In this document: in pieces, positions 32,333 to 40,921 of the stretch
How positions within the stretch are numbered: the stretch's first letter is position 1
How the letters are laid out: each line of letters opens with the position of its first letter
Assembly: GCA_046594215.1 (NCBI GenBank)
Contig: JBKJPX010000101.1
Coordinates: forward strand, 1-64,000
Direction of reading: 5' to 3'
Origin: Panacagrimonas sp046594215
GTDB taxonomy: Bacteria; Pseudomonadota; Gammaproteobacteria; Nevskiales; Nevskiaceae
DNA length: 64,000 nt
Program-made: the position numbers and the translations under genes
Notes under the pieces: model-generated
Seen by the model: only the letters and a program-made list of their open reading frames with translations
The model's database searches: none
Told to the model about the DNA's origin: nothing

Positions 32333-34132
32333 GTGAAGCGAAACCCCCCGACGTCGGCATCCGACGAACCTGCGCGCCTGCCCACGCGGCGCGACGTCCT
32401 GAAGGGATTGGCCGCCGGTTCGGCCGCCTCGCTGATCCCGCTCGCCGCTTCGGCCGCGACCAAATCGGCGCCGAAGAAAAAGGCCTGGGCGGGCGAGGCC
32501 GACCTGCTGATCGTCGGTTCCGGCGCCGCGGGCCTGGCCGCCGCCAATGCCGCGGTGACGGCGGGCGCCAGCGTGATCCTTCTCGAGAAAATGCCGTTCC
32601 AGGGCGGCACCACCGCCAAGTCCGGCGGTGTGTTCTGGATTCCGAACAACGGCTATCTGAAGACGCAGGGCGTGGCGGACGAGCGCCTCGATGCGCTGCA
32701 ATACATGGTGCGGCTGTCGCATCCCACGCGTTACGACGTCAACGATCCGCTGCTGGGAATCACGCAGCCGGAGTTCGACCTGATCGCGACGTTCTACGAC
32801 AACGCGCCGAAAGTCGTGGAGGCGCTGGGCAAGAGCACGGGCCTGAAATACATGCCCTGGCTGACCTGGGAGGACAAGGCATACCCCGACTATTACTCGG
32901 ACCTTCCCGAGAACAAGGTTCGCCGCGGCCGTTCGCTGGTGCCCGACAGCAGCGAGGATCCCAAGCTCGTCGTGTGGCCGAAGAACGGCGGCGCCGGGCC
33001 CGCGCTGATCAACCAGCTCACGAAAGGCCTGACCGGCAGGAAGTCGGTCGAGATCCTGCTCGACCACAAGGTGCTCGACCTCATCCGCAATGCTGACGGC
33101 GCCGTCGTCGGCCTGAGCGTGGATCGCGGCGACGACACGCCGGTGGAATTCCGCGCCCGCAAGGGCGTGGTGTTCTGCACCGGCGGATTCACGCACAACC
33201 CGGCGCTTGCGCGCCAGTTCCTGAAGGGCCACATCTGGGGCGGCTGTGCCGCTGCGGGCAGCACCGGCGACTTCGTGAACATCGCGACGAAGGCAGGTGC
33301 CGTGCTCGGCAACATGAACAACGCCTGGTGGGGCCAGGTCCCGGTCGAGGCCGCGCTCAAGACGCGCAGCGTCGCCGTCGACGTCTGGTCGTCGCCCGGT
33401 GACAGCATGATCCAGGTCAATCGCTACGGCCGCCGGTTCGTCAACGAGAAGATCCAGTACAACGAGCGAACGCAGGCGCACTTCACCTGGGATCCGGTGC
33501 GGGCGGAGTACCCGAACCTGTTGAGCTTCATGATCTGGGACGCGCGCACCGCGCAGCACTACGCGGGCTACGACCCGATCCCCGGCCCCAATGTGAAGCT
33601 GCCGCAGATCATCGAAGGCGCCACGCTCGAGGAGCTGGCCTCGAACATCGAGCTGCGCCTGGCGAGCCTGGCCACGCACACCGGCGGCTATACGCTGGAC
33701 AAGTCCTTCCGCAAGAACCTGCGCGAGACCATCGAGCGCTACAACGGCTTCGCGACGGCCGGCAAGGACGAGGACTTCTCGCGCGGCGAGGCGACCATCG
33801 AGATCGCGTTCCAGTTCATGAACGCCGCCAAGGCGCCCAACCCGAATCCCAGCATCACGATGCACCCGATCGATGTCGGGAAGGGTCCGTTCCACGCGGT
33901 GATCCTCGGCGCTGGCACGCTCGACACGAAGGGCGGACCCGTCGTCAATCCGAAGGGGCAGGTGCTCGACGCCGAGGGCAAGCCGATCCCGGGCCTGTAT
34001 GCCGCCGGCAACTGCGTCGCGCATCCCGCGGCGCAGGCCTACTGGGCCGGCGGCGGCACGATCGGTCCCGCGCTGACTTTCGGCTATCTCGCGGGTACCG
34101 CAGCCAGCGGCGAAGCGGTGCGCAGCGCATGA
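32333..34132 (+). CDS. Tat-exported FAD-dependent dehydrogenase (FAD_binding_2 family)
   Basis: This 599-residue flavoprotein has a twin-arginine signal (TRRDVLKG, Arg19-Arg20, then an alanine-rich segment) followed by the FAD motif VGSGAAGLAAA at about 61 and a C-terminal GNCVAHPAAQAYWAGGGTIGPALTFG segment. The family includes 3-ketosteroid dehydrogenases and fumarate-reductase-like enzymes. It starts with GTG at 32333 behind GGAGAAGG. The stop overlaps the cytochrome gene, so electrons probably pass to that cytochrome in the periplasm. The substrate is unknown. Confidence 0.88.
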   Translation: MKRNPPTSASDEPARLPTRRDVLKGLAAGSAASLIPLAASAATKSAPKKKAWAGEADLLIVGSGAAGLAAANAAVTAGASVILLEKMPFQGGTTAKSGGVFWIPNNGYLKTQGVADERLDALQYMVRLSHPTRYDVNDPLLGITQPEFDLIATFYDNAPKVVEALGKSTGLKYMPWLTWEDKAYPDYYSDLPENKVRRGRSLVPDSSEDPKLVVWPKNGGAGPALINQLTKGLTGRKSVEILLDHKVLDLIRNADGAVVGLSVDRGDDTPVEFRARKGVVFCTGGFTHNPALARQFLKGHIWGGCAAAGSTGDFVNIATKAGAVLGNMNNAWWGQVPVEAALKTRSVAVDVWSSPGDSMIQVNRYGRRFVNEKIQYNERTQAHFTWDPVRAEYPNLLSFMIWDARTAQHYAGYDPIPGPNVKLPQIIEGATLEELASNIELRLASLATHTGGYTLDKSFRKNLRETIERYNGFATAGKDEDFSRGEATIEIAFQFMNAAKAPNPNPSITMHPIDVGKGPFHAVILGAGTLDTKGGPVVNPKGQVLDAEGKPIPGLYAAGNCVAHPAAQAYWAGGGTIGPALTFGYLAGTAASGEAVRSA

Positions 34133-34596
34133 ATGACGTCAGCGAACAAACCAACGAAACGATGACGATGAATCTTCCCGAGATCCGCCGGTGGCGCGCC
34201 GCGATGAGTTTCGCCGCGACCGTGATGGCGCTCAGTTCCACCGCGTACGCACAGGGTGGATCGGACAAGCCGGTCAGCTTCAAGGACGACGTGCAGCCGC
34301 TGTTCAACTCACAGTGCGTGTTCTGCCACGTCACCGGTGCCGAGAACGGTGGCCTGAACCTGGGACGCCGTGACTCCTACGCCTCGCTGACCTCGGCCAG
34401 CACCGAGGCGCCGATGCCGCGCGTGACGCCCGGCGATCCGGCGAAGAGCTACCTGGTCCACAAGCTCAGCGGTACGCAGCTGCAGGCGGGGGGCAGCGGC
34501 AACGCGATGCCGATGTACGACCCACCGAAACCTTTTCCGAAGGAGCAGCTCGAGCTGATCGAGCGCTGGATCCGCGAGGGCGCGCAGAAGAACTGA
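34129..34596 (+). CDS. Periplasmic c-type cytochrome
   Basis: This 155-residue protein has a signal peptide ending near AYA-Q (residue 41) and a single haem-attachment motif CVFCH at residues 63-67. A methionine in GNAMPMYDP could be the sixth ligand. Its ATG overlaps the flavoprotein stop by 4 bp. Together they look like a secreted dehydrogenase with its electron acceptor, analogous to flavocytochrome pairs. An internal ATG at residue 14 could be the true start, giving a more usual signal peptide. Confidence 0.85.
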   Translation: MNDVSEQTNETMTMNLPEIRRWRAAMSFAATVMALSSTAYAQGGSDKPVSFKDDVQPLFNSQCVFCHVTGAENGGLNLGRRDSYASLTSASTEAPMPRVTPGDPAKSYLVHKLSGTQLQAGGSGNAMPMYDPPKPFPKEQLELIERWIREGAQKN

Positions 34597-34677
34597 GGAC
34601 GTGTTCGGCGTTGCGGCCGGACACCAAGATGAGGACGCGGCCGGTGCTCGGCCCGTGAACCCGACCGGGCCTCCGCG

Positions 34678-35508
34678 TCAGAACGTTCGCGTGAGCAACT
34701 CGGGCGGCCACTTGTGCGTCACAGCGGAACTTACGCCCGCTCCGCGCCCGATCCCGCCCAGCGTGTAGATACCCTGCGGCGTGTCCGCGATCAGGTACTT
34801 CGACTGCAGCGACAGCTTGATCGCATTGCCGGTACTCGTGCCGCCGATCAGGAGTTGGTTGAATCCCGCGTCGATTTCGCGCAAGGGGCGCGCGCCGCCA
34901 CCGGCGCCATGGAACATGAACTGGTAAACGGCGGTGTAATCCTCCTTGAAGCAACGGCGGTGATGGTCGTTAACCCAGTAATTCGACTTCACGTAGTTCT
35001 GCATCTTTTCGAGGAACTCGCGCGGCGCGACACCGCCCTGGATTTTCGTACCCAAGGTTGGCGGGACCGCGTATCCCTGTGCGTCGCTGGCGATGCGCGT
35101 GTAAGCGGCGACCATTTCGCCGCGAAAGCCCATATGGGGCCTGCGGACCTTGTTCATGCTGGTGCCGAACTGCTGGAGAAACGTGCAGGCGAGGTTGGCC
35201 GTGACGTCCGCCACATCGCTCTTCCCAATCGGCGCCGTGTTGTGCACCCCCGGCATCGGCAGCATGGCGCATCGCGTGAACGGCGTGGTCTGACGGATGC
35301 GATCTGCGTCCTGCACGTGGAAGAAACCGCGTCCCTCGTGCATGGCGAGCGTCGACACGAAGTACTTGACGTTCGCGTTGAGCGTGCGGTTCGCGTTCTG
35401 CGTCCCCTTGTAGGTGCCCGCCACCGGGTCGACCACGAACAGATGGCAGAGGATATTTCTCGACCAGGTTTTTTCGAACAGGGCCCCTGCGAGCTTGATG
35501 CACGTCAC
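34678..35508 (-). CDS. Unrecognised protein, start uncertain
   Basis: This is a minus-strand frame of about 276 residues with natural composition, for example GRGFFHVQDADRIRQTTPF and NYWVNDHHRRCFKEDYTAVY. I do not recognise a family. The frame stays open further upstream, into the gene on the other strand. A GTG at 35508 is chosen as the largest start that clears the neighbouring gene, but no good ribosome site is visible. Cysteines and histidines are numerous. Codon use looks less GC-biased than the neighbours. It may be a truncated or recently acquired gene. Confidence 0.45.
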   Translation of the reverse strand: MTCIKLAGALFEKTWSRNILCHLFVVDPVAGTYKGTQNANRTLNANVKYFVSTLAMHEGRGFFHVQDADRIRQTTPFTRCAMLPMPGVHNTAPIGKSDVADVTANLACTFLQQFGTSMNKVRRPHMGFRGEMVAAYTRIASDAQGYAVPPTLGTKIQGGVAPREFLEKMQNYVKSNYWVNDHHRRCFKEDYTAVYQFMFHGAGGGARPLREIDAGFNQLLIGGTSTGNAIKLSLQSKYLIADTPQGIYTLGGIGRGAGVSSAVTHKWPPELLTRTF

Positions 35509-35611
35509 GCCGCACGAGCGGGGGTACCCGCGCGTAACCGAGGCCAGATCGCCGACGCCGCCGCAACTCGCGGCGATATGCTGCGCGCTCCACCTGCGCC
35601 CTTGTCGAACG

Positions 35612-36568
35612 ATGACGACGCCCTGGCTCGACCAGCTGCTCACCGGCTCCGTGTCAGTCGTTGCCTGCGCGACGGTTGCGAACTGGTGGCCGCGGCACTG
35701 CGCGCTCTGCGCCGAGCGCAGCCACAGCACGATCGAGCAGGCCATCGTGGGCGGATACGAAGCGGACCGCGTGGCCTGGGCTTTCGCCACCGCCTACCAG
35801 GCCGCGTTGCGCGCGCTGGTTCCCTCGCTGCCGGCCGATGCGCTCGTCGCGCTCTGCGTCACCGAGGAAGGCGGCACCTCGCCCAGTGCCATGCGTTCGG
35901 AGTTGACGGCGGGCGAGAGCGGACTCGTGCTCAACGGCGCCAAGCGCTGGACGACCTTGGGCCCCGAGGGCGGCCTGTTCCTGGCGGCCGCGCGCGACAC
36001 GCGCATCGTCGGCGTCCGCCCGGCCCTGCGCGTGGCGCGTGTCGCCGCGAACGCAGCGGGTGTGCACGTCGACACGATGCCGCCCACGCCCTTCGTGCCG
36101 GAAGTCGCCCACGCGCGTCTGCGATTCGAGAACGTTCGCGTGAGCGAGGACGCGCTGCTGCCAGGCGACGGCTACGCGCGTTACGTGAAGCCATTCCGCA
36201 CGATCGAGGATCTGCACGTTCACGCCGCGGTGCTGGCCTACCTCGTGCGCGAGGCGCGGCGCCTGGGTTGGCCGCAGATGTGGATCACCCGCGCCATCGC
36301 CACGCTGGTCACGTTCGCGTCGATCGCGGCCTTGGATCCGGTGTCGAGTTCCACGCATGTCGCGCTGGCCGGAGCGATGGCGATGGGCGAGGCGCTGGCG
36401 GCCGAGGCGGACGCCTTCTGGTCAATTGCGGCAGGCGATCCCCAAGCGGCCGCGCGCTGGCAGCGTGACCGCGCCCTGTTGCGGATCGCTTCGCAGCCGC
36501 GGGCCGCAAGACTCGAGCGGGCCTGGGAGCGCCTCGGCGCACCCGTCGATACCGTCGGCGGGCGATAA
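35612..36568 (+). CDS. Acyl-CoA dehydrogenase-like protein
   Basis: This 318-residue protein shows the acyl-CoA dehydrogenase layout: a middle-domain segment LCVTEEGGTSPSAMRSELTAGESG and NGAKRWTTLGPEGGLFLAAARD, then helices at the C-terminus. It is shorter than the usual 380 residues and the N-terminal helical domain is reduced. The catalytic Glu is not obvious, so it may be a degenerate member. It is plus-strand, and the function is unassigned. Confidence 0.65.
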   Translation: MTTPWLDQLLTGSVSVVACATVANWWPRHCALCAERSHSTIEQAIVGGYEADRVAWAFATAYQAALRALVPSLPADALVALCVTEEGGTSPSAMRSELTAGESGLVLNGAKRWTTLGPEGGLFLAAARDTRIVGVRPALRVARVAANAAGVHVDTMPPTPFVPEVAHARLRFENVRVSEDALLPGDGYARYVKPFRTIEDLHVHAAVLAYLVREARRLGWPQMWITRAIATLVTFASIAALDPVSSSTHVALAGAMAMGEALAAEADAFWSIAAGDPQAAARWQRDRALLRIASQPRAARLERAWERLGAPVDTVGGR

Positions 36569-36605
36569 GCCGCGCACCGCGCGCGTAGTCCGTCCCAACA
36601 CCGGC

Positions 36606-37028
36606 CTATCGAGGCGGCGCGTAGTCCGCCGGATCCGTCGAGCAATTGCTGCCGAACCATCGCGCGTTCTGGATCGTCTCCGACGCGTCGACCATGAGCA
36701 CGCGATTGCAGCGTGTAGGCCAGGGCTGGCTTCCTTCGGGCGGCTCGAACAGGGGCGGCGTCCAGGAGGCCGAGCCGGTGCTGGTTCCGGCGGCGTTGTC
36801 CGCTTTCCACTGCAGCATGCCCAGCGTGCCCTCGCGACCGATGAAGTCCGGCATGCCCCACATCGCGACCGCCTCGCGCGCCATCCGGCCTTTCCAGCTG
36901 GCCATCACGATGCTCATGCTGCCCTTGCTGGATGCGGAGGAAGGGATGGCGGGTGGCGAGGAGGCGCAGGCGGTCACGAGAAAGAGGATGCCGGGCAGCA
37001 CGCACCGCGTGAGTTTTGTCAGGCGCAT
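36606..37028 (-). CDS. Predicted lipoprotein of unknown function
   Basis: This 140-residue protein has a lipoprotein signal (MRLTKLTRCVLPGILFLVTAC), with the lipobox cysteine in LVTAC at about residue 21. The mature part contains WGMPDFIGREGTLGMLQWKAD, which recalls small outer-membrane-assembly-like repeats (SmpA/BamE fold) only loosely. It lies downstream of dmpP, separated by a REP-like palindrome. The start at 37028 is chosen because it begins the signal peptide. Confidence 0.7.
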   Translation of the reverse strand: MRLTKLTRCVLPGILFLVTACASSPPAIPSSASSKGSMSIVMASWKGRMAREAVAMWGMPDFIGREGTLGMLQWKADNAAGTSTGSASWTPPLFEPPEGSQPWPTRCNRVLMVDASETIQNARWFGSNCSTDPADYAPPR

Positions 37029-37131
37029 CGGGCGAACTCCGCGAGCGGTGAAGGCGAGATGAAGATACGCCGGCGCCTTCAGGATCGATTGCCCTTTGCG
37101 CCTCGTACGCATGGCGCAGACGCCTGCTGCA

Positions 37132-37153
37132 GCCGGGACTTCGTGCGGGCTAG
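37132..37153. repeat. REP-like palindrome after dmpP
   Basis: GCCGGGACTTCGTGCGGGC followed by TAG is the same imperfect palindrome type as at 26741-26762. It lies between dmpP and the lipoprotein gene and may terminate the dmp transcript. Confidence 0.5.
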
Positions 37154-37175
37154 GAGGCAGCGCCGTGACGAGAAC

Positions 37176-38234
37176 CTACAGCTTCTTGAACAACGGACTC
37201 CGCACCTGCTGCACGTCCGCCGCAGAGAGAAACTTCTCCGTGTAGATGTCCTTCTCGAACAGCCTTCCCTGCATCAGCGTCGTGATGCACGCATCGATCA
37301 TGAGCGGCGGGCCGCAGAGATAGGCCTTGTGATCGCGGAAGTCGTTGTCGAAGTGCGCCTTCGCCGCCTCGTGAACGAACCCGCGATGCCCCGCCCAGTC
37401 GCTGCCCTCGGGCTCGTGCGACAGCGCCGGCACGTAGGTGAAGTTCGGATGCTGCGCGGCAAGGGCGGTGAACTCGTCGTGGTAGTACAGCTCCGCGCGG
37501 CTGCGCTGGCCGTAGACCAGGGTCATCGGCAGCTCGCTGCCCTGCGCGAGCAGGTCGAGGATCATGCTGCGCGGGCTCGACAGGCCCGAGCCGCCGGCCA
37601 TGTAGATCGTGGGCAGCCCGGCGGACTTGCGCACGAAGAACCGTCCGTAGGGCCCGGAGATCCGGATCGCGTCGCCGGCTTTCAAATGCTGGTGCAGGTA
37701 GGCAGTGCCGCTGCCCCCCGGCACGATGCGCACGTTGAGTTCGATCTCGCCGGTCGTCGTGCTCGGCGCGTTGGCCAGCGAGAATGGCCGGCTGATGCCG
37801 AGCGTGGGAATGTCGAGGTTGATGTACTGACCGGCCTGGAAATGGATGGGCTCCTCCAGCTGGATCCAGATGCCCTTGATCGTGGGCGTCAGCGTCGCGA
37901 CGCGCGACACGGTTCCCGTGAAATCGCGAACCGGGGTGCCTTCCGCATCCGGCTCCTCGTCGATATCGGCCTCGATTGTGACGTCCGACTGCAGCAGCGC
38001 GCAGCAGGCCAGCGTCTTGTGCTCGTCGCGCTCGAAATCCATGAGCGCGAATGGCGAAGCCTCGCCGTGTTCCACCTCGCCCTCGACGATCTGCACCTTG
38101 CAGGTGGCGCAGAGGCCGTGGCAGCAGGCGTGAGGAAGATAGATACCCGCACGCAGCGAGGCGTCGAGGATGGTCTGCCCGTCTTCGACCTCGATGGTCT
38201 GGCCGAGGGGTTCGATGGTGAGTTGGTAGGTCAT
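37176..38234 (-). CDS. dmpP: Phenol hydroxylase reductase component
   Basis: This 352-residue reductase transfers electrons from NADH via FAD and a [2Fe-2S] cluster to the diiron hydroxylase. The N-terminal ferredoxin domain has CHGLCATC (Cys37 to Cys45) and a distal cysteine near residue 77. The flavin motif RPFSLAN and the nucleotide site GGSGLSSPRSM follow. It is the last gene of the phenol hydroxylase operon, but a 229-bp gap containing palindromic repeats separates it from dmpO. Confidence 0.95.
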   Translation of the reverse strand: MTYQLTIEPLGQTIEVEDGQTILDASLRAGIYLPHACCHGLCATCKVQIVEGEVEHGEASPFALMDFERDEHKTLACCALLQSDVTIEADIDEEPDAEGTPVRDFTGTVSRVATLTPTIKGIWIQLEEPIHFQAGQYINLDIPTLGISRPFSLANAPSTTTGEIELNVRIVPGGSGTAYLHQHLKAGDAIRISGPYGRFFVRKSAGLPTIYMAGGSGLSSPRSMILDLLAQGSELPMTLVYGQRSRAELYYHDEFTALAAQHPNFTYVPALSHEPEGSDWAGHRGFVHEAAKAHFDNDFRDHKAYLCGPPLMIDACITTLMQGRLFEKDIYTEKFLSAADVQQVRSPLFKKL

Positions 38235-38318
38235 GGATCACCGCGGCCCGGCGGGGCCGGAGGTTCTTGATCGTCGGTCAATGAAAATGCGCCGACGCCA
38301 TCAGCGACATATTCGGTG

Positions 38319-38456
38319 CTCCCTCTCCCCATGCAGTTTCACCGCATGGGGAGAGGGTTGGGGTGAGGGGCTCACGCCATCTGTCGGAGTGCTGCCCGAA
38401 CGGCGAGCGGCAGGCCCCTCACCCCGGCCCTCTCCCCGCTCCGCGGGGAGAGGGAG
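38319..38456. repeat. Paired G-rich palindromes between dmpO and dmpP
   Basis: Two facing hairpin units (38319-38371 with CTCCCTCTCCCC ... GGGGTGAGGGGC, and 38414-38456 with GCCCCTCACCCC ... GGGGAGAGGGAG) occupy most of the 229-bp gap. They match the pairs at 10517 and 18728. They may fold in the polycistronic transcript and alter reductase expression. Confidence 0.75.
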
Positions 38457-38463
38457 AGAAAGC

Positions 38464-38823
38464 TCAGCCCCCGCCCTTGTGCCCATCCAATCCCGGCGTA
38501 CGAAACCGGATCTGGTGCTTGTGCTTGATGCCGTGATCCGCGAGCGACTTCGCCGGGTCCGGCGTGAACGGTCCCTTCGACGTGCTCCACTGCACCTTGT
38601 CCCATTCGATCTTCGCGAAGTCCGGGTGCTGCGAGTAGATCATCGGCAGCACGTTCTGGATCAGTCCGCCGAAGGGCATGTCCGGCGGCACCGGCAGGCA
38701 CATCGGCCAGCCGAAGCTGGTGTGCTTCTCCCAGCAGACGCTGATGAGCTGCTGGCCGTGGTACTTGTCCACGGTGTCCTGGAAATCGCCGTGATAGTCC
38801 GGCGTGATTGCCTTGATGGGCAT
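38464..38823 (-). CDS. dmpO: Phenol hydroxylase component P4
   Basis: This 119-residue component of the multicomponent phenol hydroxylase forms the gamma subunit of the hydroxylase (alpha-beta-gamma)2. The N-terminal MPIKAITPDYHGDFQDTVDKYHGQQL and CWEKHTSFGWPMCLPV segments are typical. The start at 38823 has GGAGAATCC upstream and lies 16 bp after dmpN. The C-terminus ends in GLDGHKGGG. The assignment is supported by gene order dmpK-L-M-N-O-P. Confidence 0.92.
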   Translation of the reverse strand: MPIKAITPDYHGDFQDTVDKYHGQQLISVCWEKHTSFGWPMCLPVPPDMPFGGLIQNVLPMIYSQHPDFAKIEWDKVQWSTSKGPFTPDPAKSLADHGIKHKHQIRFRTPGLDGHKGGG

Positions 38824-38839
38824 GCTGGATTCTCCTTTC

Positions 38840-40459
38840 CTATTTCTGCTGGGGCTTCGGCGCTTCGGTGCTGCGCACGGCATCCGTGTACGCACCCTCG
38901 TGGATGTTCGCAGGCCGCGACGTCCACTGCTCCCAGCGCTTGGCGTCGATGCTGTCCTTGAGCAGCCCGCCGTCGACACCCGGCTTGAGGCCCATGTACT
39001 TGAGCGCTTCGACCATCGGGTTGAAGCCCGGCGCGGTGGGATCGACCCCGGGCAGGAAGCAGTTGCCCTGGTAGATCTGGTTCACCGGCAGCCAGGCGTG
39101 CACGTACTTCTCCGGCGTGTCGTCGAAGATGTCCTTGCAGCCATCCGAGCAAGTGTGGAAGGTCTCGCCCTTGTACTCGCTCTGGCGATGCAGGAATTCG
39201 GTGGCGTCGTCGGGCTCGGTGTACAGGCACGGCCACTGGCAGACCTGGCAGAGCTGCGGCAGCACCTTGCAGGTGAACGGCGTGCCCTCCTTTTCAAGCT
39301 GGCGCCAGTGCTCGAAGCGCGGGCGGTAGTACTTGTCGAAGGTGTCGGGGTACTTCTCGGAGAACCAGTCCATCTCCTCCTCGGACGGCAGCCAGGTGGA
39401 GAAATTCACCGCGTCGCGGTTGGCGTAGAACACGCTCCACATCTCATGGCTGACGCGGCCCTTCTCCTTTATGGTGACGTCGGCGTACTTCGGCGGCTTG
39501 ATGCCGTAGCGCGCGAGGTCGGCGAACAGCGCGCCGCCGTTCTCCTCGTAGTAGATCGTCCAGGCCTCGCCCCAGCTCATCACGCGCTTGGGCAGGATGT
39601 AATCCATCATCGTGGCCAACAGCGCGAGCAGGCGGTAGCCGCGCCAGAACCACTTGTCGATCCACTTCTGCACCAGCGGAACGTTGGCCGGATCCTGCTC
39701 GAGCAGGAACTTGATGACCTCGATGCCCAGGGTCATGTGGCGCGCCTCGTCGGACTGCGCCGAGAAGCCGAAGCTCACCGTGCTCATGTCGCCGTTGAAC
39801 GCCGCGCCGCTCATCCAGGGCATGAATGCGAGGTTCGTCAGCACGTATTCGAATGCGAACGAGATCGCCACGATGAACTCGAACGGCCCCGAGGTGCAGG
39901 CATCCTCGAAGAAGGACTTCGGGATCGACAGGTACCACACGCGGTCGAACTGGTAGGGGAAGTTGGCCATCCCCTCGAAGTACTTGTTGTAGTGGCTGAT
40001 CGCGTGGATCTGCGTCGTGGCGTGGCGCAGCTCGTCGATGCTCTGCATCTGCGCCGCGATGCGCGGACCGGCGCCCGGGAACTCGCGGCCCAGCATGCAG
40101 AAGCCGCGGTGCGAGAGGTACTCCAGTTCCACGATACCCGTGAGGAAGATCTTCAGCGCCTGCAGGTAGCGCGCGTCGGTCACGTTGAACTGGCCGTTGC
40201 CCTGCTGGAACGCATCGATGATCGCGTAGAGCTTTCGCTCCTTCTCGCCTTGATACTTCCAGTAGGCGTCCATCGTCAGCCGGAACGGGTCTTCCCACTT
40301 GTCCCAGTCGTGGATCTTGATGCCTTCGAAGTCGATCAAGCGGAAGATGTCTTCCTTCTTCTGATACGTGGGCTCCCAGTCCAGGCCACGCGTGAGCATC
40401 GCGTAGTTTTCCTTGAGCGTGAGCTTCTTGGCGGGCTTGGTGTTGCCGTCTGCGGCCAT
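38840..40459 (-). CDS. dmpN: Phenol hydroxylase large (diiron) subunit
   Basis: This 539-residue catalytic alpha subunit hydroxylates phenol to catechol. Diiron ligands are visible as Glu113, Glu143/His146 (DELRH), Glu204 and Glu238/His241 (DEARH), the two ExxH motifs of bacterial multicomponent monooxygenases. The C-terminal half has C-x-x-C clusters (CQVCQWPC) near residue 400 that bind structural zinc in the family. A palindromic repeat lies in the 150-bp gap upstream of the gene, an unusual insertion within this operon. Confidence 0.96.
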   Translation of the reverse strand: MAADGNTKPAKKLTLKENYAMLTRGLDWEPTYQKKEDIFRLIDFEGIKIHDWDKWEDPFRLTMDAYWKYQGEKERKLYAIIDAFQQGNGQFNVTDARYLQALKIFLTGIVELEYLSHRGFCMLGREFPGAGPRIAAQMQSIDELRHATTQIHAISHYNKYFEGMANFPYQFDRVWYLSIPKSFFEDACTSGPFEFIVAISFAFEYVLTNLAFMPWMSGAAFNGDMSTVSFGFSAQSDEARHMTLGIEVIKFLLEQDPANVPLVQKWIDKWFWRGYRLLALLATMMDYILPKRVMSWGEAWTIYYEENGGALFADLARYGIKPPKYADVTIKEKGRVSHEMWSVFYANRDAVNFSTWLPSEEEMDWFSEKYPDTFDKYYRPRFEHWRQLEKEGTPFTCKVLPQLCQVCQWPCLYTEPDDATEFLHRQSEYKGETFHTCSDGCKDIFDDTPEKYVHAWLPVNQIYQGNCFLPGVDPTAPGFNPMVEALKYMGLKPGVDGGLLKDSIDAKRWEQWTSRPANIHEGAYTDAVRSTEAPKPQQK

Positions 40460-40493
40460 GTTCGTCTCCTGTAGCTAAATTACAAAAATCTTC

Positions 40494-40586
40494 ACCGCAA
40501 AGGCGCAAAGAACAGCAAAGAGGAGGACGCAAAGAAACACATGAAAAAACTTTGCGACTTTTCTTTTACCTTTGCGCCTTTGCGGT
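40494..40586. repeat. Palindromic MITE-like repeat between dmpM and dmpN
   Basis: A perfect 17-bp inverted repeat (ACCGCAAAGGCGCAAAG at 40494-40510 and its complement at 40570-40586) encloses about 60 bp with further CGCAAAG/CTTTGCG pairs. It would form a long hairpin in the dmp transcript 35 bp ahead of dmpN. Confidence 0.8.
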
Positions 40587-40609
40587 AAATGTCGTTGATG
40601 ATCGTGGAC

Positions 40610-40897
40610 CTATTGCGTCTTCCACTCGAGCACGAATTCATCCTCGGTCTCGTCCACTTCACCCGCGAGCGAGATCAGGTTGATGTAGATCTCTCGCAGG
40701 TCGAACTCGCGTCCCGCGAGTTCCGAAATCGTCGCGCGCTTGACCACGAGACGTCCCGGGCAGTCGATCTTCACCAGCGCCGGCATCTCGTTGAGCTTGG
40801 CCTTGGGGTTGTCCGCGAGAATGGCCTCGATGATCGGGCGCGTGTCGTTGTTGTCCTGGAAAGCGATGAAGACGGGCTGCGTGCTGGTCGTTGCCAT
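40610..40897 (-). CDS. dmpM: Phenol hydroxylase activator (effector) protein
   Basis: This 95-residue cofactorless effector protein, comparable to MmoB and TmoD, couples electron transfer to substrate oxidation in the diiron hydroxylase. VFIAFQDNNDTRPIIEAIL at the N-terminus and VDETEDEFVLEWK at the C-terminus are typical of DmpM. It is followed by a 150-bp gap that contains a palindromic repeat before dmpN. Confidence 0.93.
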   Translation of the reverse strand: MATTSTQPVFIAFQDNNDTRPIIEAILADNPKAKLNEMPALVKIDCPGRLVVKRATISELAGREFDLREIYINLISLAGEVDETEDEFVLEWKTQ

Positions 40898-40921
40898 GTC
40901 GGTTCGTGTCCGGATCGTCGA

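Noticed and set aside
32252..34024. Long minus-strand open frame opposite the Tat flavoprotein
   Set aside because: The plus strand has FAD motifs, a Tat signal and overlap with the cytochrome gene. The minus frame has no family features.
32333..34132. Assignment of the Tat flavoprotein as a 3-ketosteroid dehydrogenase
   Set aside because: Family resemblance exists, but export by Tat and pairing with a cytochrome do not fit a cytoplasmic steroid enzyme, and no other steroid genes are present.
40494..40586. Palindrome between dmpM and dmpN as a simple terminator
   Set aside because: It lies inside an operon whose downstream genes are needed for the enzyme, and it resembles a dispersed palindromic repeat more than a terminator.
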